From Acinetobacter sp. NIPH 298 (GTDB taxonomy: Bacteria > Pseudomonadota > Gammaproteobacteria > Pseudomonadales > Moraxellaceae): a stretch of 64,000 bases of DNA. The notes beneath the pieces were generated by a model. It was not told the origin of the DNA, ran no database searches, and saw only the letters and a list, made by a program, of their open reading frames with translations. The stretch spans positions 276,943 through 340,942 of the forward strand of contig NZ_KB850053.1 of the NCBI RefSeq assembly GCF_000369505.1, written 5' to 3'. Shown one piece after another: positions 53,382-63,598 of this stretch (its first letter is position 1; each line of letters opens with the position of its first letter). The position numbers and the translations under genes were made by a program.

Positions 53382-54941
53382 ATGAAAATTAATGTCATAG
53401 ACCTTTTTGCTGGCCCTGGTGGATTAGGGGAAGGCTTTTTCTCATTTCAAACTAAAGATAAGTTTTTCCCATACAAATCTTTATGTTCTATAGAAAAAGA
53501 TATATGCGCGCATTCAACTCTACGGCTTAGAAGTTTTTATAGAAAGCTAGTACAAAACAAAAAAAAACTACCCAAAGAGTACCTTGAGTATATAAATGGA
53601 CACCGCTCATATCCTCATAATCCAGATACAAAATATTTATGGGATGAAGCATGTCAAGAGACATTTCTTTTAACTTTAGGACAAGATGAATCCAAAGACC
53701 TTTCCATTTTCAATCAGATTAAGGAAGATATTGATAAAACTAAGCCTTTAGTTTTGATTGGGGGACCTCCCTGCCAAGCTTATTCCTTAGTCGGAAGAGC
53801 TAGAAATAAAGGAAATAAAAATTATATTCCAGAGAATGATCAAAGACATTTTCTATATCAAGAGTATTTAAAGATAATGGAAATATTTTCTCCAGATATT
53901 TTTATCATGGAAAATGTAAAAGGAGTTCTTTCTTCTCAAGTAAATGGTGGCCCTGTATTTAATAAAATTATATCTGACCTTCAAACCTGTAGTGAAGGAT
54001 ATACGTTATTTAGCTTAAAAAATGGGAAACCTTTTAGTTTGAATGTAAATGGCTTTAATAATGTCAGGGAATTTATCTTAACTAGCGAAAATTATGGTAT
54101 TCCCCAAAATAGACATAGAGTTATAATTTTAGGAATAAAGGATTCTCTTTTATCTTCTAAAAAGATAAAAATTGGGAAGTTAGAAAAAAAACCACAAATT
54201 ACAGTCAATGAAGCTATAGGAAATTTACCATTTTGCCGCAGTCAATTTTCTAGTAGAAGTCAAAATTTTAAATCAGATAATACTGTAAAAAAATGGAAAG
54301 AAAGTATAACTAAAGGCATCAATCACACAATAAAAGTAGATGCGTCTATGCTAGATGAGATCTTAATCAACTCCTTAAAAGAACATTTATTTCTTCTCAA
54401 TAATGAGAAAGAAGAAGATTCATTACCACTTTGTTATCAATATCCTAACATAATGGATCATGAATACTATGACTTTGTATTTGACTCTGAAAATTCAAAA
54501 ATATTAGATCATTCTCCTAGACCTCATATGGATAGTGATCTAGTTAGATACTTTTTTTGCTCAGTTTTTAGAGAAACTTACGGCAGGAATCCTAAGGATC
54601 ATGAATTTCCGAGATCCCTAGCTCCTGATCATAAGAGTTGGAATAGTGGAAAATTTGTAGATCGGTTCAAAGTTCAAGGTAAAAATCAGCCGTCAAGTAC
54701 AATTACCAGCCATATTGCAAAAGATGGGCATTACTTTATTCACCCCGACTCTACACAATGCCGTTCTTTAACAGTCAGGGAAGCTGCTAGACTTCAATCT
54801 TTCCCTGACTCTTACGTTTTTATGGGTAAAAGAACTAATCAATTTCATCAAATTGGCAATGCAGTCCCCCCGCTTTTGGCTCGACAAATCGCCACTATTG
54901 TCTATGAAATTCTGGAGTCGGTCAGCAACTCATCAAAATAA
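53382..54941 (+). CDS. DNA (cytosine-5) methyltransferase, DISARM DrmMII-like
   Basis: A 519-aa C5-cytosine methyltransferase, longer than the first. Motif I is VIDLFAGPGGLGEGF, motif IV IGGPPCQAYSLVGRA with C131, motif VI MENVKG (176-181), motif VIII PQNRHRVI, and motif X HQIGNAVPP. Between motifs I and IV there is an extra ~90-residue insertion, as in DISARM class 2 methyltransferases. It is convergent with drmB and overlaps its 3' end by 40 nt, so it has its own promoter. It most likely marks host DNA for the DrmA/DrmB module. Confidence 0.88.
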   Translation: MKINVIDLFAGPGGLGEGFFSFQTKDKFFPYKSLCSIEKDICAHSTLRLRSFYRKLVQNKKKLPKEYLEYINGHRSYPHNPDTKYLWDEACQETFLLTLGQDESKDLSIFNQIKEDIDKTKPLVLIGGPPCQAYSLVGRARNKGNKNYIPENDQRHFLYQEYLKIMEIFSPDIFIMENVKGVLSSQVNGGPVFNKIISDLQTCSEGYTLFSLKNGKPFSLNVNGFNNVREFILTSENYGIPQNRHRVIILGIKDSLLSSKKIKIGKLEKKPQITVNEAIGNLPFCRSQFSSRSQNFKSDNTVKKWKESITKGINHTIKVDASMLDEILINSLKEHLFLLNNEKEEDSLPLCYQYPNIMDHEYYDFVFDSENSKILDHSPRPHMDSDLVRYFFCSVFRETYGRNPKDHEFPRSLAPDHKSWNSGKFVDRFKVQGKNQPSSTITSHIAKDGHYFIHPDSTQCRSLTVREAARLQSFPDSYVFMGKRTNQFHQIGNAVPPLLARQIATIVYEILESVSNSSK

Positions 54942-56773
54942 CCCATACAACTCAAGTCCTTGCTCGTTATAGCCCCCCTATCAAGCAGCGAGTTGAAAAC
55001 TTCACATGAAGTTTCAGGCAATAATGCACAATTATGACATGCAGCTAGATTCATACCAGCAGGACCTTGACCACCATCATTGCCTACTTCTCGGCAAATA
55101 GGATCTGAACTACACCAATTAGAACTTTCTATAGCTTTTTTAATGACAGGCTGAAGTATGCTTGGTTCAGCCATTCGAACAAGCCCTCCTAATGAGCCCT
55201 CACTATCACCTGCTGCGGTATATATTAGCAGTCCGCACATTTCTCTTTCAGGCGTGTTACTCACATAAAGTCTTTCTCTTAAAGATGCTGTGCTATACCC
55301 ACAGTCAAAAATGAGTTGATTCATTAAAAGATGAGAAAAGGTATGCACCAAAAGGAATGCTGGACCAATCTCTCCGATATTTTGGAAGAGGGGGACTTTT
55401 TCTGCTTTTGCAATCAGAGCCCTAAAGGCTTTCTCTTTTTCAAACTCCAAAGACCATTGCTTAATTTTTTCTAAATTAAACTGAAGAAAAATACCTTCGC
55501 CCTGGATTTGAACTGCTGGTAGCCAATCTGCTATATCTCCCGTAGACTTTCGTAAAGATTTTTTATAGTTATCAATAGTTCGATTAATTTGGGGTTCTAT
55601 ACGATCAAATCCATAGAAAGCGTTTGTAATGGTTAGTTCTTTAACTTGAGTTACTGCTGAAAAGAAATTCTGAAACCAACCCTCAAAGTTGTCCATAATT
55701 AATGGCTTGGTAACAAGGGGGATTTTTGACATTGATTGAAGAAGATATTGATATTCTTGAAACTTATAATCACTATCGGTTTCAGGCAAAAAATCTTTTT
55801 CACCTAGTTGTAAACCTTTAAGAAACTCTTCTATTTCCTCTTTAGAAAATATGGGATAAAAAGCCCCCATCATAATAGCCACTTTGCTCTCTAAGTCGCC
55901 ACTGGCATTGATTACATCTTTTAGAGCTAAAGGAAGACTCTCAAATTGTTCTTCCAACTCACTGTTTATATTATTTTCAGTTTTCGGGATTTTGATAGAC
56001 GAATCGGTTTTTGAAAAATAAATATTTGTAGCTTGACGCAATACTGCAACTAACGGCTGATTACATACTTCATTACTATTACACCCAAGCCAAGGAGAGT
56101 GACCTGAACAATGAACCCCTTTCTCCTGCAAAGTTGATGATGACTCTCCATTTCCTTTTTGAGTTTTAGTAAAAATTCCAGCGAGGGTGACTGGTTTTGA
56201 AGCGTGAGTAAGACATTTCACTTTAACACCAGAAATAGTAGTACTACCTGTTCCTACAAGCGCTAATTTGCATGTGGATTCATTGCATTCAGTACCATTA
56301 TGGTTATTTAGCCATTCAAACCAAGGAAAATCTTGTAAATGTCCATTACTACATCCACAAACAAAACGAGATTGGTAAACAGGAGCACTACAACTCTCAC
56401 ATTTTGGTACATCTTCCCTCGTTGGTGAAATTCTAACAAGTCGTTGGCAGTTTGTATTACTACAAATATGCCAATACGGAAATCTACTCGCTGGAATTGG
56501 GCTTAATACTTTTTGATGCCCATCGATAGTTATTGCATTAGGTGGAACTCTAAAATGGTTTACTCCTAATTTATTACTCAATCGCTTATCATCAATTTTA
56601 TACTTATCAATGACATTCAGACTCAGAGGCTCTATTGTTCCGTCTTTTGTAAACCAATAGTCCAAACCACATGCAATCATTGATACCCCATTCTTATTGA
56701 CTTGCATAGCCCCAGGACCAAAGGTATGAATCAACTGCCCTTTTCTTGTTTTAACTTCACTTTTTTTACTCAT
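54902..56773 (-). CDS. drmB: DrmB-like DUF1998 protein
   Basis: A 623-aa protein. The start MSKKSEVKTRKGQLIHTFGP with PGAM, the zinc cysteines C104, C109, C125 and C128 (CSNTNC, CESC) and the C-terminal DUF1998 domain from about residue 477 (HTFSHLLMNQLIFDCGYSTA, IYTAAGDSEGSLGGL, CHNCALLPETSC) match DrmB. DrmB forms a complex with the DrmA helicase in DISARM. ATG 56773 overlaps the drmA stop by 8 nt, showing tight coupling. No phospholipase-D gene follows it; the next gene is the convergent methyltransferase. Confidence 0.9.
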   Translation of the reverse strand: MSKKSEVKTRKGQLIHTFGPGAMQVNKNGVSMIACGLDYWFTKDGTIEPLSLNVIDKYKIDDKRLSNKLGVNHFRVPPNAITIDGHQKVLSPIPASRFPYWHICSNTNCQRLVRISPTREDVPKCESCSAPVYQSRFVCGCSNGHLQDFPWFEWLNNHNGTECNESTCKLALVGTGSTTISGVKVKCLTHASKPVTLAGIFTKTQKGNGESSSTLQEKGVHCSGHSPWLGCNSNEVCNQPLVAVLRQATNIYFSKTDSSIKIPKTENNINSELEEQFESLPLALKDVINASGDLESKVAIMMGAFYPIFSKEEIEEFLKGLQLGEKDFLPETDSDYKFQEYQYLLQSMSKIPLVTKPLIMDNFEGWFQNFFSAVTQVKELTITNAFYGFDRIEPQINRTIDNYKKSLRKSTGDIADWLPAVQIQGEGIFLQFNLEKIKQWSLEFEKEKAFRALIAKAEKVPLFQNIGEIGPAFLLVHTFSHLLMNQLIFDCGYSTASLRERLYVSNTPEREMCGLLIYTAAGDSEGSLGGLVRMAEPSILQPVIKKAIESSNWCSSDPICREVGNDGGQGPAGMNLAACHNCALLPETSCEVFNSLLDRGAITSKDLSCMGYFDELLTDSRIS

Positions 56774-59700
56774 CCCAATCATCCTCATCTGATTCATCAT
56801 AAACTCCTGTAATCCATAAGCTAGATTCGCCATCTACATTACGCATGCTGGTTGGGCAGCAAATTTTAGCTTTGTGATTACGAATGATACCAAATGGAAT
56901 AAGAAGGTCCTGTTGTGCTGGTTCACTATCAGGTTTTAATTGTCCCCATTCGTTATAAGTTATTTTTGAATTATCCCATCGTTTTAATAGTTGATTAAAG
57001 AAACTGGTTAAATCCTTCTGTTCATCTAAGCTCATTAAATTAGACCTAAGCTTAAACAACTCATCTCTCCAAGATTCTATTAACGATTTGTTAATATCAC
57101 TTGGTTTTGCATCTAGTGGAGATATTTGACGAGCATTAGCAATAGTAATAGCTCCTAACCCACGTTTAATTGCTGGTCTAGAAAAAGGGGTAACTGTTGA
57201 TGGTTCAACTTTTGCGTATAGTCTTTGATGATACCCTCTAAAATCTTCATAATGAGATTTATCACGTGGTTTAGAGTTGTTATAGATAGTGACAACTAAT
57301 CCTGGACGCTCATCAGCTTTTCGACCAACACGACCAGATACCTGAATATATTGTGCTGTAGTTTTAGGCTGACCAATAATAGACATGACTGATAATCTAT
57401 CAATATCAACCCCTACCTCAATTATGCTTGAAGCTAAGCAATAAGCTTGTATATTGTAGTTACAGCTTAGGTCATAAAACTTTTTAGAATTGATTGGCAG
57501 TTTGACACTAGGGGTCTTTCGATCCAGAAGCAATTTTATGTTCTCTATACAATGATAATCTTCCAGATCTAGTTTCTGGTTCTGCTCTAGTGATTGAATC
57601 AATTGATTCGTGTATTTTGAAAGATCAGGATGCTGACTTTCAAGGATCTTAAGTTCAGGAACTAAATTTTTATAAATATCTTTCAAATTAGCCAAATTAA
57701 GCTTTTCTTCAAGAGAAACTAGAGCCTTTGGGATCTCATCATCTTTTAAGCGGCTGGTAAGCTCCATGCCTTGATAGATTCTGCGAGGGAGAATCCATCG
57801 AGGGTATCTTCGTTTCTGTTCTAATAAATAGCTCACTATATCTGATTGGAATAGAGTAATTGCTCCCCCAAGTTCTCGTATACTGTTATAAAAAGAGAGT
57901 AAAGTGACCCAAGGATCTCTATTTTCAATTTCAACTCTATTGGCAGCAAATAAAAGAGCCGATTGGGTGCGAACTTGCGTCGTTAAGATTGATCCAAGGC
58001 CAGGTGCGCATACACCAGCATATTTACGCCCTGGCAATAGATTTCCCTCATTATCACGGGCATATTTTGCAAAAAATGAATCCTCTGCATCTAGACCAGG
58101 AGGTGGGAAAATTCCAACCTTTACTCTCCCGTAGATACCATTTATCTGTTCTTTAAATCCTTTTGTAGTTGCAGTCGCACAAATAATTTTAGGTTTTATA
58201 AACAATCCATTTATGTCTTCAGAACATAACTTTTCAATCAAAGGCTCATAAAGTGCAACCATGGACCCTAGAGGACCAGAAATTAAATGTAATTCGTCTT
58301 GGATTATAAGCTGAGGAGGCATAGAAAATCTTTTTCCATCTTCTCCAATCCCAAAAATACTTCTAATTTTAGGCTGCCATGCTAGCATCGCGAATTTATC
58401 TACAGTACCGATAACTACAGAAGGTCGCTCATCGTAAATATCCTCATCAACTACGAAGACAGGGATTTGAAAGTGAAAAGGACAGTTAGTATCTATACAG
58501 GAAAAAATAACAGATTGTGATTGTTTATTTGCCACATAACCAACAATCACCTTTTTATTATCTGGGGTGTTTACTATGCCCATTTGAGTTGCACAATATG
58601 GGCATCTATCTAATAGGAATGGGTTTAAGGTTTCTTTATTGCTACTTATACTAGATTTTAAAGTAGAAAGATCCTTAAGAGCTTGTACTCTTTTATTTGG
58701 GGTGTTTTTTCCTCCAACCCAAAGTCCGATACTGAATCTTTTACCAGGAATTTTTTCCTCCTGACGAATTACTTCAAGACAACAAATCAGTGTGGCTGCC
58801 CGCTGTAATTGCTGAGCAGTCAATAGACGTAAGGTGTAGCGCATTAATACCTGTACACCATCGGCTTCACTACCCCGTTTCAATCTATTGTAGATTAAAG
58901 TGAAAGCAGCTAGGCCAAGATAGGCCTCAGTTTTACCACCACCTGTAGGGAACCAGATAAGATCAACCTTTTCATGATCGGTATGAGTACTATCAACAGC
59001 ACCTTGAATACACATAAGTAGAAAACCAATCTGGAAAGGACGCCATATTCCTTTTGCACTATTATTTTTTTGAAAACTAGTTTTTACATAAGGATGATGA
59101 TTTTGATCAAAACTTATACCTCGAATAGTTTTAGGGGCATGTTGTTGTTGTTTCAGCATTGCTTTATTAGCAAGTTGAAATGCAAGACGAGCTTGACGGT
59201 CAGAACAAATTAATGAGTAGCCAGCCTCAATACGGGAGAGAGCTTCTTGACAGTTTTTAATGTGAGTTAAGGCAGTTTCTTTTAATTTAGACTCTAGTTC
59301 AGCTGAATCAATATAGCTTTGATTTTGAATAATCCACTGTGAATAGGCCTTTATCATGGCTTGGATCTGGTGATCACCTTCATTGTTTAACTCAAAATTG
59401 GCGAGTGATTCCATTGAAATTTCAAGCTTGGTTAGGTCATCTAGCTCAACCTCAGCGGAAATACTTGGTGTTTCGAAGAATGGCAATGCCTCTGTGAAAA
59501 CCTCAGTAACAGATTTAGTTTCAGAGTAAGGGAGGCTATTCCAATTTGCGGCAATGCCATGTCCTCTAGCGAAAACAGGTGCATTTCTATATAACAATCG
59601 ATTGCTTAGCTCATCTTCACTAAGATGATTATTCTCAGCCTCAGGGTATGGAAGAATAGACGGTGAGACTATGTTAGGGGTGGTAATTCGAAGCTGCGAT

Positions 59701-60467
59701 TGAAATAGGCTTTTTTGATTACGCTCAACAAATGAGTTGTCAAGTAGGTTATGACGATTAACTAATGCAATAGTTATTAATAACTTTCCTTGATATTCCC
59801 TAGTAACGCCCTCAATCCGAAACGACTTCAATAAATCCTCAGATTGATTATTAGACTCATCTAAGAGATTAAATTGAAAACTTTTACCTAACTCAGAGAT
59901 ATTTTTATTAAATGCAGCTTTGATAGGCTTTCGATACCACCAGCTATCTTGAAAAGTTTTGCTTTCACGTTGTATATTGACCTTAAAATTTTTATAGAAT
60001 GCTCCAGAAACTTCAAAAGTTATTTCATTTAATAATTTTGGATCTAATAAAAAAGAAATCCCAATACTTGAGGGGGCTCTAGTGCTGGTAAGTGAAATAT
60101 CAAAATCATCAGTATCTTCAGACGTTGATTGATTGACTTGGAATGAGTTTTGATAGCTTTCTGTCTTTATATATTCAGTGGCTACTTGTTCAGTAATTTC
60201 TTGAGAGGCTGATTGAGGAGTTTCATTATGTTGCACTTCAAGATTAGTATCCATAGGATAGATAACACCTACCCCATATCTTTGAGTTGGATAAACCTTT
60301 AGGATCTCTTCTCTATCTGATTTTGTGACAAAAGGTGAATTTACATCAGATGAGATGGATGGAGAATTAAGGACATCAAGCTCCTCTCCGTAAGCGCAAG
60401 GTCCTACTAGTTCTTCATGTAAAGTTTTAAAAATTATGTTATCTCTAATAGATGCTCCGGTCTTCAT
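56766..60467 (-). CDS. drmA: DrmA-like superfamily 2 helicase
   Basis: A 1233-aa helicase. The first ~490 residues are a family-specific N-terminal region. Then come Walker A WFPTGGGKTEA (505-515), a zinc-like CPYC...C pair (622-625 and about 657-662), the DELH box (QDELHL, 724-727), motif III CATATTKG, and motif VI QVSGRVGRKADERPG (1042-1056). This is the DISARM DrmA layout, which with DrmB senses and unwinds incoming DNA. AAGGAG within the end of the preceding gene gives a clear start at 60467. The gap to the NERD helicase gene is 2 nt. Confidence 0.92.
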   Translation of the reverse strand: MKTGASIRDNIIFKTLHEELVGPCAYGEELDVLNSPSISSDVNSPFVTKSDREEILKVYPTQRYGVGVIYPMDTNLEVQHNETPQSASQEITEQVATEYIKTESYQNSFQVNQSTSEDTDDFDISLTSTRAPSSIGISFLLDPKLLNEITFEVSGAFYKNFKVNIQRESKTFQDSWWYRKPIKAAFNKNISELGKSFQFNLLDESNNQSEDLLKSFRIEGVTREYQGKLLITIALVNRHNLLDNSFVERNQKSLFQSQLRITTPNIVSPSILPYPEAENNHLSEDELSNRLLYRNAPVFARGHGIAANWNSLPYSETKSVTEVFTEALPFFETPSISAEVELDDLTKLEISMESLANFELNNEGDHQIQAMIKAYSQWIIQNQSYIDSAELESKLKETALTHIKNCQEALSRIEAGYSLICSDRQARLAFQLANKAMLKQQQHAPKTIRGISFDQNHHPYVKTSFQKNNSAKGIWRPFQIGFLLMCIQGAVDSTHTDHEKVDLIWFPTGGGKTEAYLGLAAFTLIYNRLKRGSEADGVQVLMRYTLRLLTAQQLQRAATLICCLEVIRQEEKIPGKRFSIGLWVGGKNTPNKRVQALKDLSTLKSSISSNKETLNPFLLDRCPYCATQMGIVNTPDNKKVIVGYVANKQSQSVIFSCIDTNCPFHFQIPVFVVDEDIYDERPSVVIGTVDKFAMLAWQPKIRSIFGIGEDGKRFSMPPQLIIQDELHLISGPLGSMVALYEPLIEKLCSEDINGLFIKPKIICATATTKGFKEQINGIYGRVKVGIFPPPGLDAEDSFFAKYARDNEGNLLPGRKYAGVCAPGLGSILTTQVRTQSALLFAANRVEIENRDPWVTLLSFYNSIRELGGAITLFQSDIVSYLLEQKRRYPRWILPRRIYQGMELTSRLKDDEIPKALVSLEEKLNLANLKDIYKNLVPELKILESQHPDLSKYTNQLIQSLEQNQKLDLEDYHCIENIKLLLDRKTPSVKLPINSKKFYDLSCNYNIQAYCLASSIIEVGVDIDRLSVMSIIGQPKTTAQYIQVSGRVGRKADERPGLVVTIYNNSKPRDKSHYEDFRGYHQRLYAKVEPSTVTPFSRPAIKRGLGAITIANARQISPLDAKPSDINKSLIESWRDELFKLRSNLMSLDEQKDLTSFFNQLLKRWDNSKITYNEWGQLKPDSEPAQQDLLIPFGIIRNHKAKICCPTSMRNVDGESSLWITGVYDESDEDDWDE

Positions 60468-60469
60468 TT

Positions 60470-62224
60470 TTACTCCTTGCGCTTAATGCTGTTTAACTTT
60501 TTCTCAAAGCGGGATCTGAATGTGTTCTCAATTTTTTTATGAAATAAGTAGTAAACAGAATCTGTTGATCTTGTTGCTCCAGTAAACATCATTTTCTTTG
60601 CTTCATCTGATTCAATTTCATCAAAGTCAGTAAGAATAATGACTGGTGCCTCAAGCCCCTTAAACTTATGTATTGATGTGTATCTCAAACGGTCAGAACC
60701 GAAAGTGTAAACCTCAGCATTAAGTCCTACTTTATTTTGGTGAGCTAAGCCCTTAGACTCAGCTACTTTTGATAAAATGACTATATCTGAACATTTAAAA
60801 CCTTCTTTCAAACAATTTTGAAGAATTTCATTTAATTTTCTTAGTTGTTCAGAATGATTTGAGTACATGTAGTACCGAGATTCTAAAATTGATGATTGAG
60901 ATCGTAAATAGCTTTTGTAGGGTGATTCCATTGCTAACAAAGTTAAACTTAGACGGGATGATGTCTCTGTATTTCTACAATTTTTGTGAAGCTTGTAAGA
61001 TATAAAGCTTGGGTTTCTTTTTCTTAAATTACTAATTAATTCTGACTCAGAAACGTTTCTAATATAGATCGATTGATATATAAAGTCCCCAAAAATATGC
61101 CATTTACCATAGGGAAGTCCATTTGCCAAAAGCAAATCGAGGCAATCTAACCAAAGATCATTTCCAATAATATCTTGTGCCTCATCAATAATAAGAAGGT
61201 CATATGAACCATCCTCTGATTTATTGATGATATTAGAATAGGCCAATTGAGGTAGGTCATTGTTCCAATAGCCCTCTTGATACTCATTGTCTGGATGAGT
61301 CAGAGGATCATAAGATTTTATTAAGGCGTGGAAGGTCGAAATAGTAATGTTGGGATAGCCACTAAGCTGTTTCTTTATATGTTCACAAAGCAACTTATTC
61401 ATGCAAATAAATAATACTTTGCTGCCCTCTTTAGAAGCTCTAATAGCTGACTCTATAGCGATAAATGTTTTACCAGTTCCCGCTGGACCATTAAACAAGA
61501 CACATGAGTGATCTACCAAGGAATCTAAAGCATCGAATTGTTCGGTAGTAAATTTTAATAAATCTTGTTCAATGGCTTCACAATGATTGAGTACTTGATG
61601 ACTCAATTCAATATTAGGGCGAAGTAATCTAATTAAATCTAATATATCTTTATCATTAGGTCTATCAGGATTATTTCGTAACCATTGTGCAGAATTCTTC
61701 TTGAGCAATTCCTTACGAGCAAGTGAAATTTTCTTTTCTAACAAATCAGATAATTTCCCATTTCTGAATTCTTTACTCGATGCATAGCTAGTTCTGTCAA
61801 TTTCTACACTTTCAAGCACTATTTCACAGTGAGTAAAAATTACCAACGGAAATATTGGAATTCCTTTTAATAACGAATTGTGGTCAGAAATGTATTTTTG
61901 AAGACTGAACATCGCATCCTTCAGTTGTACAAAAGGGTTTCTAGAACCACTTTGGTCATTTCTACCTAAAAACCACACACCATCTTCAATTCGGATTTCA
62001 CGATGTGCTTTAATTTCAATTGCTATCATTCCAAGCTTTGGAATGATAACTAAAAAGTCTATTTCACCCATTATTTGGGTTTGGTGATACGTTGAGGCAA
62101 TATTCAAAGAGTGGAGAATAGTCCAGTCAGAAATATTTTCTTCTTGAGATATCCTCGTAAAGAATTCTATTTCACCAGGGCTTGGATTATCTGGGTCAAT
62201 TCTTTTTGGAATCATTTTTGGCAT
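60470..62224 (-). CDS. NERD nuclease-like domain fused to SF1 helicase
   Basis: A 584-aa protein. Residues 10-140 are a NERD domain (GEIDFLVIIPKLGMIAIEIKA with D56, E70 and K72 in PD-(D/E)XK spacing). Residues 225-580 are a UvrD/DUF2075-like helicase with Walker A NGPAGTGKTF (about 245-254), Walker B IIDEAQD (345-351) and a late motif YTSIHKFKGLEAPVIIL. It could cut and translocate on DNA. It lies 2 nt from drmA and 6 nt from the 455-aa gene, so it is an operon member. It is not one of the standard DISARM proteins I know. Confidence 0.88.
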   Translation of the reverse strand: MPKMIPKRIDPDNPSPGEIEFFTRISQEENISDWTILHSLNIASTYHQTQIMGEIDFLVIIPKLGMIAIEIKAHREIRIEDGVWFLGRNDQSGSRNPFVQLKDAMFSLQKYISDHNSLLKGIPIFPLVIFTHCEIVLESVEIDRTSYASSKEFRNGKLSDLLEKKISLARKELLKKNSAQWLRNNPDRPNDKDILDLIRLLRPNIELSHQVLNHCEAIEQDLLKFTTEQFDALDSLVDHSCVLFNGPAGTGKTFIAIESAIRASKEGSKVLFICMNKLLCEHIKKQLSGYPNITISTFHALIKSYDPLTHPDNEYQEGYWNNDLPQLAYSNIINKSEDGSYDLLIIDEAQDIIGNDLWLDCLDLLLANGLPYGKWHIFGDFIYQSIYIRNVSESELISNLRKRNPSFISYKLHKNCRNTETSSRLSLTLLAMESPYKSYLRSQSSILESRYYMYSNHSEQLRKLNEILQNCLKEGFKCSDIVILSKVAESKGLAHQNKVGLNAEVYTFGSDRLRYTSIHKFKGLEAPVIILTDFDEIESDEAKKMMFTGATRSTDSVYYLFHKKIENTFRSRFEKKLNSIKRKE

Positions 62225-62230
62225 TTATTA

Positions 62231-63598
62231 TTATCCTAAAGCTATAAGTGAAAATTTAATACCTTGAATTTGATACTCAGATTTTAGTGAAGTATTACAT
62301 TTCAAGCTTTCCAAGAACTCTCTTACAATCTCTAAACCAATAATTTTTTTTTCATGTCCTTCACTTATAGAATCACCTCTTCGTCTTCTTGCTAACTCAA
62401 AGAATTTCTCTACTTCCTGCTTATCTCTAACTCCTGCAAAAGATAATACAGACTTATAGTCCTCAAAATTACCAGGCGCAATGTTGTTCGGGTTATACCA
62501 ATTCTTGATATTTACAATACTAGCTTTCTTTGCCCCCAACATTTCTAATTCTTTTATAAGACCATCAATATGAGGGTGATCCCTTAAAGGTTTTTTCCAT
62601 TTTTCCATTATTAGATTTTGCTTACGCTTTAAATCTTCTGACGTCAAGCAGGATGTATCAATTCGATCTACTATGTATTTTATATTTTGGATCTGATCGC
62701 TATTTTCAAAACTTGAATATTTAATTTTTCCATCTTCATCGATTACAAGGTATTCTTTATTACATTCTATATACCTTAATTCTCTTTTACTATCAAATAC
62801 TTCCATTATAAAAAGTGGCTGTTCACAACTATTGAGCAATGATATATCAGAGTTAATAATCATCTCATCGCAGAAAGAAGCTGAAAATTTTGAATAAAAA
62901 TCTTGGCTAGGTTTAACTGATATTAATTCACTTCTTTTTAATTTAAGATTATCTGTAGTAACTTCTAAAGACTGATCATTCGGAGCTTTAAATATTGAAG
63001 CATTGAAGCCATTGATAAATGTATTTTCTGGATGAATTAAAATAAATTTTTCAGAAGGAGGAAGAGTTACTAACCCCGATATCCAATTAGCAGGAAGAAA
63101 AGTAATGATAGGTATATCAAAATATTGCTCTCTAGCAGTTTTTGTAAAAACTGGCTTTACAAATTCATGTAAACCATTTTTCTGAATAATTTCAAACATA
63201 AAATCCCATTGATCACTCGATTCAACTAAAAGACCATACATTTCACTATTATTATTTAAAATAATATTTTCCAACGTTTCTATGATTATGTTATTAATAT
63301 CAATAAATCTTATTGAACCAAAGATATCCTTAGCAGCATTTCTAATTTCTGAACGATAGTACTTAAGTGTCTCACATGCTTTACGAGTCTTTGTTATATC
63401 ATCTTCAATAATTTTTCTTGCGGAAATGAACTTATTTAATAATTGGAAACATTGGTTCAATACAAAAGAAATTTGCTCCTCACCACTAGACATAGCCTGC
63501 AAACGTTTTACTGAATTCATAAAAAAAATAATCGGATCATGCTTGTATGGTATTGAAACAATGGTAGAGTTTTCAAAATTTTGGAAAAAAGAATTCAT
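62231..63598 (-). CDS. Unknown protein of the DISARM-like operon, 455 aa
   Basis: A soluble protein with no motif I can assign. The first ~300 residues are mixed alpha/beta and Asn/Ile-rich. The C-terminal ~110 residues look like a distinct conserved domain (WKKPLRDHPHIDGLIKELEM, GAKKASIVNIKNWYNPNNIA, FFELARRRRGDSISEGHEKK). The basic ARRRRGDS stretch suggests contact with nucleic acid. It starts with a 4-nt ATGA overlap with the edge gene and ends 6 nt before the NERD helicase. It may be the counterpart of DISARM DrmE or part of it, which I cannot establish. Confidence 0.8.
   Translation of the reverse strand: MNSFFQNFENSTIVSIPYKHDPIIFFMNSVKRLQAMSSGEEQISFVLNQCFQLLNKFISARKIIEDDITKTRKACETLKYYRSEIRNAAKDIFGSIRFIDINNIIIETLENIILNNNSEMYGLLVESSDQWDFMFEIIQKNGLHEFVKPVFTKTAREQYFDIPIITFLPANWISGLVTLPPSEKFILIHPENTFINGFNASIFKAPNDQSLEVTTDNLKLKRSELISVKPSQDFYSKFSASFCDEMIINSDISLLNSCEQPLFIMEVFDSKRELRYIECNKEYLVIDEDGKIKYSSFENSDQIQNIKYIVDRIDTSCLTSEDLKRKQNLIMEKWKKPLRDHPHIDGLIKELEMLGAKKASIVNIKNWYNPNNIAPGNFEDYKSVLSFAGVRDKQEVEKFFELARRRRGDSISEGHEKKIIGLEIVREFLESLKCNTSLKSEYQIQGIKFSLIALG

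Noticed and set aside
51100..54941. A single four-gene system made of both methyltransferases and the endonuclease
   Set aside because: The first methylase overlaps the endonuclease gene and forms a self-contained R-M pair, while a 232-nt AT-rich gap separates the second methylase, whose size and insertion fit DrmMII.
56766..60467. Druantia DruE or MrfA instead of DrmA
   Set aside because: DruE and MrfA carry the DUF1998 domain in the helicase itself; here it is on a separate protein encoded next door, as in DISARM.
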